A DNA stretch of 64,000 bases from Candidatus Macondimonas diazotrophica (lineage in GTDB: Bacteria > Pseudomonadota > Gammaproteobacteria > UBA5335): contig NZ_SRIO01000007.1 of the NCBI RefSeq assembly GCF_004684205.1, positions 1 to 64,000 of the forward strand, written 5' to 3'. Positions within the stretch are counted from its first letter, which is position 1. Every line of letters starts with the position of its first letter. The position numbers and the translations under genes are program-made. Below the pieces are notes generated by a model. It was not told the origin of the DNA. It was given only the letters and a program-made list of their open reading frames with translations, and searched no databases. Shown here piece after piece: positions 59,443-64,000 of this stretch.

Positions 59443-61818
59443 ATGCGTTTCGGAGATGACTGGCTGAAAGAATGGGTGCGCCCGGTCCCCCCGGTTCAGG
59501 CGCTGGCGCATACACTGACCATGGGCGGTCTTGAGGTCGATAGCATCGAGCCGGCAGCACCGGGGTTTCAGCAGGTGGTGGTCGCTCGCATCGTGCGGGT
59601 AACGCCGCATCCTCAGGCCGATCGCTTGAAGGTGTGCGAGATCGATGATGGGCGCGGCGAAATGCTGCAGGTGGTCTGTGGGGCCGCCAATGCGCGTGAA
59701 GAACTGCGGGTCCCGTTGGCACGGGTCGGTGCATCGCTGCCGGGCGATCTGGTGATCAAGGCTGCACGCCTTCGGGGTGTGGAATCCTTCGGGATGCTGT
59801 GTTCAGCGCGGGAACTGGGGCTGGCGGAGAGCGCGGATGGCCTGCTGGAATTGCCCGCCGATGCACCGATCGGAAAAGATGTGCGGGCCTATCTGGATCT
59901 CGATGCGCATGTCCTGGACATCGATCTGACGCCCAACCGGGGCGATTGCTTGAGTGTGTTGGGCGTCGCCCGTGAAGTGGCCGCGTTGACCGGCGCGCAG
60001 TTGGCCGAGCCGGATCTGGTCGGTGCGCCGGTGGGGAATCCAGACGCCACGCAAGCGGTGGTCGTGACCGACGTCGAGGCCTGTCCGGTCTATTTGGGTC
60101 GTGTTGTGGACGGGTTCGATCCTCAGGCGCAGACGCCTCTATGGATGCGCGAGCGGCTGCGGCGCGCGGGTTTGCGTAGCCTCGGACCCATGGTGGATGT
60201 CACCAACTATGTACTGCTCGAACTCGGGCAACCGCTGCATGCCTTCGATCTGGACCGGATCAGCGGGCATCTTCAGGTGCGCTGGGCCAAGGTCGGGGAA
60301 AGTCTTCGACTGCTTACCGGCCCGGAGATCATTCTGAATACGGATGAGCTGGTCATTGCCGATGAGGACGGAGCGGTTGCCCTGGCCGGAATCATGGGAG
60401 GTAGCCGGAGCGCCGTGACGGATGAGACGACCCGGGTATTTCTGGAGTGTGCCCATTTCGCGCCGAACGCTGTGGCGGGGCGTGCGCGACGGCATGGTTT
60501 GCATACCGAGGCTTCCCAGCGTTACGAGCGGGGTGTTGATCCGACGCTGCAGCGGCGCGCGTTGGAGCGTGCCACCGAGCTGCTGTTGCAGATGGCGGGG
60601 GGGCGTGCGGGGCCGGTGATCTGTGCGCATGAAGCGGCGTTTACGGCAATGCCGATCACGCTGCGTCATGCCCGTGTGGAGCGCTTGTTGGGCAGCTCGT
60701 TTCCCCGGGAGCAGATCGAAGCGCTGCTGGATCGATTGAACATGAGCTGGCAGCGCGTCGATTCCGGTTGGGATGTGTGTGCTCCTGCCTATCGATTCGA
60801 CATTAAGATCGAAGTGGATCTTATTGAAGAACTGATTCGTTTGCGGGGTTACGATGCATTGGAAGCGCGTGCGCCCCGCTTCACGCTGAAGCCAATTGCG
60901 GCGCCGGAGATCGGGTTGACCGCTGCACGTGTCCGCCATGTTCTGGCGGAGCGGGGCTATCACGAAGCCATTACCTACAGTTTTGTGGATCCCGCGATTC
61001 AGTCGGCATTCTTGGGAGACGAGCGGCCCATCGACTTGATCAATCCACTGTCCCGTGATCTCTCCCAGATGCGGACCACCCTCTGGCCGGGGCTGGTCCA
61101 GGCATTCAGGAGCAATCTGAAGCGTCAGAGCGAGCGGGTGCGGATCTTCGAAGTCGGCAAAGTGTTTCGTCGAACGGACAGCGGAATCGTCCAGCGCGAC
61201 CGATTTGCGGGCTTGGTTCATGGACCGACGCTTTCAGAGCAATGGCAGGGCGGCACGCGATCCAATGCGGGCTTCTTTGAGGTCAAGGGAGATCTCGAGG
61301 CCTTGGTGGCGATTTCCCGCCTGCCGTCCTTGAGCGCTTCGGTCGATACCCATCCGGCGCTCCACCCCGGAAAGAGTGCACGGTTGACTGTGGCGGGAAC
61401 CCCGGTCGGCTGGCTGGGAGAACTCCATCCGGCTCTATCGGCTGGATTGGATCTGCCGGCCGGTGTGCTCGTGTTCGAGTGGGATCTGGAAGCCAATCCG
61501 CCAGCGATTCCGCTTCATTTTACAGCACTCTCGCGATTCCCGACCGTTCGCCGGGATCTGTCGCTGGTAATTCCCGATGCCGTGCCAGTCGGCGAGTTGA
61601 CTCGACTCATTCGCGAGGCCGGTGGCGCGTGGTTGAAAGAGTGCATACTGTTCGACGTCTATCGCGGACCCGGTCTAGAAGAAGGATCAAAAAGCGCTGC
61701 TTTCGGGTTGATTTTTCAAGATGACGAGCGCACTCTTGAGGACCGCGATGTTGACGAGGTGATCAATGTGATCGTTCGTCATCTGGAACTCAAGGCAGGC
61801 GCCCGGATCAGGGAGTAA
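59443..61818 (+). CDS. pheT: Phenylalanyl-tRNA synthetase beta subunit
   Basis: The 791-residue beta subunit binds tRNA and edits Tyr-tRNA-Phe. It has an EMAP-like tRNA-binding domain (VVVARIVRVTPHPQADRLKVCEID near residue 45), then B3/B4 and B5 domains with LHAFDLDRI near residue 266 and RYERGVDPT near residue 362. The C-terminal anticodon-binding domain has FPTVRRDLSLVIPDAVPVGEL and ends with an HLELKAGA segment. It follows pheS by 32 bases and precedes ihfA by 6. Confidence 0.96.
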   Translation: MRFGDDWLKEWVRPVPPVQALAHTLTMGGLEVDSIEPAAPGFQQVVVARIVRVTPHPQADRLKVCEIDDGRGEMLQVVCGAANAREELRVPLARVGASLPGDLVIKAARLRGVESFGMLCSARELGLAESADGLLELPADAPIGKDVRAYLDLDAHVLDIDLTPNRGDCLSVLGVAREVAALTGAQLAEPDLVGAPVGNPDATQAVVVTDVEACPVYLGRVVDGFDPQAQTPLWMRERLRRAGLRSLGPMVDVTNYVLLELGQPLHAFDLDRISGHLQVRWAKVGESLRLLTGPEIILNTDELVIADEDGAVALAGIMGGSRSAVTDETTRVFLECAHFAPNAVAGRARRHGLHTEASQRYERGVDPTLQRRALERATELLLQMAGGRAGPVICAHEAAFTAMPITLRHARVERLLGSSFPREQIEALLDRLNMSWQRVDSGWDVCAPAYRFDIKIEVDLIEELIRLRGYDALEARAPRFTLKPIAAPEIGLTAARVRHVLAERGYHEAITYSFVDPAIQSAFLGDERPIDLINPLSRDLSQMRTTLWPGLVQAFRSNLKRQSERVRIFEVGKVFRRTDSGIVQRDRFAGLVHGPTLSEQWQGGTRSNAGFFEVKGDLEALVAISRLPSLSASVDTHPALHPGKSARLTVAGTPVGWLGELHPALSAGLDLPAGVLVFEWDLEANPPAIPLHFTALSRFPTVRRDLSLVIPDAVPVGELTRLIREAGGAWLKECILFDVYRGPGLEEGSKSAAFGLIFQDDERTLEDRDVDEVINVIVRHLELKAGARIRE

Positions 61819-61824
61819 CTATTC

Positions 61825-62124
61825 ATGGCATTGACCAAGGCTGCGATGGCCGAACGTCTGTTCACAGAACTGGGGCTTAACAAGCGGGAAGCAAAGGACA
61901 TGGTTGACCTGTTTTTCGAAACGGTCCGCCAGTGTTTGGAGCGGGGCGAACAGGTTAAGCTCTCTGGTTTCGGGAATTTCGAGTTGCGGGACAAAGGGGA
62001 GCGCCCAGGCCGCAATCCCAAGACGGGCGAGGAAATTCCGATTTCCGCGCGGCGGGTGGTGACCTTCCGTCCGGGCCAGAATCTGCGCGCACGGGTGCAT
62101 GCGTATGTTGGAAAGCGGCAATAA
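61825..62124 (+). CDS. ihfA: Integration host factor alpha subunit
   Basis: A DNA-bending nucleoid protein that works as a heterodimer with IhfB. The 99-residue product has the HU/IHF fold: [43 protein letters not shown], and [15 protein letters not shown]. The proline in RPGRNPKTG is the one that intercalates into DNA. It is joined to pheT, as in other gammaproteobacteria, and overlaps the MerR-type gene by 20 bases. Confidence 0.97.
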   Translation: MALTKAAMAERLFTELGLNKREAKDMVDLFFETVRQCLERGEQVKLSGFGNFELRDKGERPGRNPKTGEEIPISARRVVTFRPGQNLRARVHAYVGKRQ

Positions 62125-62455
62125 CGACGAGCTGCCTCCGATTCCGGGCAAGCGCTATTTCACCATTGGTGAGGTCAGTGAGCTGTGTGCGGTCAAGCCG
62201 CATGTGCTTCGGTATTGGGAGCAGGAATTCGACGAGCTCAGCCCCTCCAAACGGCGCGGCAATCGCCGCTATTATCAGCGCAGTGATGTGCTGCTGATTC
62301 GCCAGATCCGCGACCTGCTTTACTATCAGGGATTCACCATCAGTGGGGCGCGCCAGAAACTCGCCAGCCCCGTTGCCGATTCCGATCAGCGGCGCGAGCG
62401 CATTCGGGAACTGCGTGTTGAACTCGAGGAAGTGCTGCAGTTTCTGCGCAGTTGA
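62105..62455 (+). CDS. MerR-family transcriptional regulator
   Basis: A 116-residue MerR-type protein constantly found after ihfA. The N-terminal winged helix is [29 protein letters not shown] near residue 15, with [23 protein letters not shown] following. A short coiled-coil tail ([19 protein letters not shown]) replaces an effector-binding domain, so the signal is unknown. The start is either ATG 62105 or ATG 62099, both inside ihfA. Confidence 0.9.
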   Translation: MLESGNNDELPPIPGKRYFTIGEVSELCAVKPHVLRYWEQEFDELSPSKRRGNRRYYQRSDVLLIRQIRDLLYYQGFTISGARQKLASPVADSDQRRERIRELRVELEEVLQFLRS

Positions 62456-62471
62456 TTTTGGTGAAAAGCGC

Positions 62472-62500
62472 TTCCCAGATACATCCAATGCAGGTATGAT
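62472..62500 (+). promoter_or_regulatory. Promoter of tRNA-Pro
   Basis: TTCCCA at 62472-62477, a 17-base spacer and TATGAT at 62495-62500. Transcription would start about 50 bases before the mature tRNA. Confidence 0.55.
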
Positions 62501-62556
62501 TGCGCCCTCGCCGAGGCAGGCTTCGAGACTCGAAGCAGTGTCTCACGGCGTAACGT

Positions 62557-62633
62557 CGGGGCGTAGCGCAGTTTGGTAGCGCACCAGCATGGGGTGCTGG
62601 GGGTCGCAGGTTCAAATCCTGCCGCCCCGACCA
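62557..62633 (+). tRNA. tRNA-Pro(GGG)
   Basis: A 77-base cloverleaf with perfect acceptor CGGGGCG/CGCCCCG, D-arm TAGCGCAGTTTGGTAGCGCA and T-arm GCAGG-TTCAAAT-CCTGC. The anticodon stem CCAGC/GCTGG holds the loop ATGGGGT with anticodon GGG. The discriminator A and CCA are encoded. Its place after ihfA and merR is conserved. Confidence 0.98.
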
Positions 62634-62711
62634 TCTTCCCCAGTCGCGGTTAAGCACACCGTGGCATGGCTTTTCCATCCCGCATCCTCTACCACGCCAT
62701 TGCCCTGTGAC

Positions 62712-62731
62712 TCGCCGACAGGCGGTTTTTT
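62712..62731 (+). terminator. Possible tRNA-Pro terminator
   Basis: A short stem (TCGCC, loop of four, GGCGG) directly followed by six T, 79 bases beyond the tRNA. The stem is weak but the T-run is good. The next gene starts 23 bases later. Confidence 0.4.
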
Positions 62732-62753
62732 CAGGCTGCAGAGGTTGGTTGGC

Positions 62754-63668
62754 ATGGAACAGGAAATCACGCAGGCGCCGGACTGGTTCGTCCGGGCGGT
62801 TCAGACCCCTTATCGCGAGCGGCGAATCGAAGTGGAAGGTTGTCCCATCCACTATCTGACATGGGGTGAAACCGGCAAGCCCGGCCTGCTCCTGGTTCAT
62901 GGCGGTGGCGCACATGCCCATTGGTGGGATTTCATCGCGCCGTTTTTCATTGATCGCTATTCCGTCTGTGCGGTTGACCTGAGCGGCATGGGAGACAGCG
63001 GCCATCGCGATCAGTATTCCGGTGATCTGTTTGCCAAGGAATTGATGAGCGTCTGCGAAGATGCGGGCTTCGGCGCCAATACCGTCATCGCCGGGCATAG
63101 TTTCGGCGGCCTGGCCACTTTGAAGGCCGGCCTGCACTATGCCAATCGGCTGTCCGGAATCGTGGTGTGCGATTCGGCGATTTTCCCCCCAGGCTTCAGC
63201 CCCGGAAACGACATGCGCTCGTCGCCCTTCAAAGAAAAGAAGACCGTATATCCCGACTTCGAGTCAGCCGTCGCCCGCTTCAAGCTGGTTCCCCCGCAGC
63301 CCTGCGCCAATCGCTATATCCTGGACTATATCGCCCGGCATTCGTTGATGGCCGTGGAGGGCGGATGGACTTGGAAATTCGACATGCGCTTCCTGCAAAA
63401 GACGATCTACGATGATCTGGCGATGGAAGTGAAGCAGCTGAAGATCCCGGCAGCCATGCTTTATGGCGAAAAAAGTATGTTGTTCGGCAAGTTCATGTTG
63501 GAAAATACCCGCAAGTGGTATGCCGACGACGTGCCGTTCATTTGCCTGCCCAAGGCACGCCATCATCTGTTCCTGGATGAGCCGCTCGATTTTGTCGATA
63601 CGCTGGCGGGCATCATCGATCCATGGACCGGGGTGCCCGCTGCAACTCCGGCGAAGCGCTTGCCCTGA
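62754..63668 (+). CDS. Alpha/beta hydrolase
   Basis: A 304-residue alpha/beta hydrolase, different from the one at 48.5 kb. The oxyanion region is LLVHGGGAHAHWW near residue 47, the nucleophile elbow is G-H-S116-F-G-G and the catalytic histidine is in KARHHLFLDEP near residue 275. The substrate is unknown. ATG 62754 is chosen because the longer frame runs back through tRNA-Pro. GAGG lies about 11 bases upstream. Confidence 0.88.
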   Translation: MEQEITQAPDWFVRAVQTPYRERRIEVEGCPIHYLTWGETGKPGLLLVHGGGAHAHWWDFIAPFFIDRYSVCAVDLSGMGDSGHRDQYSGDLFAKELMSVCEDAGFGANTVIAGHSFGGLATLKAGLHYANRLSGIVVCDSAIFPPGFSPGNDMRSSPFKEKKTVYPDFESAVARFKLVPPQPCANRYILDYIARHSLMAVEGGWTWKFDMRFLQKTIYDDLAMEVKQLKIPAAMLYGEKSMLFGKFMLENTRKWYADDVPFICLPKARHHLFLDEPLDFVDTLAGIIDPWTGVPAATPAKRLP

Positions 63669-63699
63669 CGGCAGGCGAGCCGGTCGATTCGGTATCCCA

Positions 63700-64000
63700 T
63701 GCGTCGTCCTGCGCTATTTGTATATGGCACCCTGCGTCGCGGCGAGCCTGCCCAGCACTTGCTGGCCGGCGCCGACTACCTGGGGGCCGTAGTCATCTCC
63801 CGCCGGTTTGATCTGCGCGCGTTGGCACGCTACCCGATGGCTTGGTCACCGGGGCGTCATGCGGTGGCGGGAGAATGTTACCGCGTTTCACCATTGACGC
63901 TGCGTCGCGTGGATCGCTTTGAGCAGATTCCCTGGGCGTATCGTCGTCGCCTGATTCGAACCCTTCTGGGATGGGCTTGGATCTATCTGGGCCATGACGG
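63700..64000 (+). CDS. Gamma-glutamylcyclotransferase-like protein, cut by the window end
   Basis: The reading frame from ATG 63700 stays open to base 64000 (100 codons seen). It starts MRRPALFVYGTLRRGEPAQHLL, the hallmark FVYGTLRRG of the gamma-glutamylcyclotransferase/AIG2-like fold. VAGECYRVS with the likely catalytic glutamate and LRRVDRFEQIPWAYRRRLI follow. Members open gamma-glutamyl amines or glutathione-like peptides, or serve unknown roles. The 3' end is missing. Confidence 0.82.

Noticed and set aside
62589-62753. N-terminal extension of the 62.8-kb hydrolase
   Set aside because: The upstream frame lies within tRNA-Pro and its terminator region.

Overview
This is a GC-rich, densely coded chromosomal window from a free-living gammaproteobacterium. 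The evidence is the conserved order thrS-infC-rpmI-rplT-pheS-pheT-ihfA-merR-tRNA-Pro, the queA-tgt-yajC-secD-secF cluster, the miaB-phoH-ybeY-corC-lnt cluster, a frameshifted prfB followed by lysS, and the uvrA / MFS / ssb arrangement. A cytochrome-fused iron permease and the type II LeuA would suit a Chromatiales or Ectothiorhodospiraceae-like lineage, but the exact taxon cannot be read from the sequence. I see no rRNA, phage, insertion sequence or CRISPR array.

Layout. 1-5.5 kb: queuosine synthesis (queA, tgt) and the Sec accessory genes yajC-secD-secF. 5.5-8.4 kb, minus strand: suhB, ssb and an MFS transporter, divergent from uvrA (8.5-11.3 kb). 11.4-12.2 kb: a decayed short-chain dehydrogenase, then manC and a phosphomannomutase for GDP-mannose. 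15.1-20.4 kb: miaB-phoH-ybeY-corC-lnt, each overlapping or abutting the next. 20.4-22.3 kb: a cytochrome c/FTR1 iron permease on the minus strand with a plausible Fur-controlled promoter. 22.7-27.6 kb: a small lipoprotein, an acidic small protein, sixA, an orphan ParA, a CHAD protein and a divergent pyruvate-kinase-like enzyme. 27.7-43.6 kb, nearly all minus strand: leuA, an mdtABC-type RND efflux operon with its outer-membrane channel, a secreted EF-hand protein, metH and an SCP2 protein. 43.9-49.4 kb: an operon led by mlaA and continuing through a MocA-like transferase, an XdhC-like protein, yadG-yadH, a dehydrogenase and a hydrolase. 49.5-52.0 kb, minus strand: a zinc alcohol dehydrogenase, corA and a small uncharacterised protein. 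52.2-64 kb: the translation block prfB, lysS, tRNA-Val, thrS, infC, rpmI, rplT, pheS, pheT, ihfA, merR and tRNA-Pro, then an alpha/beta hydrolase and a truncated gamma-glutamylcyclotransferase-like gene.

The translation block carries several autoregulatory devices visible in the DNA. prfB has a +1 frameshift site with an in-frame TGA. infC begins with ATC right after an in-frame stop. The thrS leader contains a hairpin that mimics the anticodon arm of tRNA-Thr, just before the ribosome binding site. A strong hairpin separates rplT from pheS but has no phenylalanine leader peptide. The least explained accessory content is the sixA/ParA/CHAD/pyruvate-kinase neighbourhood, the heme-bearing FTR1 protein and the mlaA-led operon.
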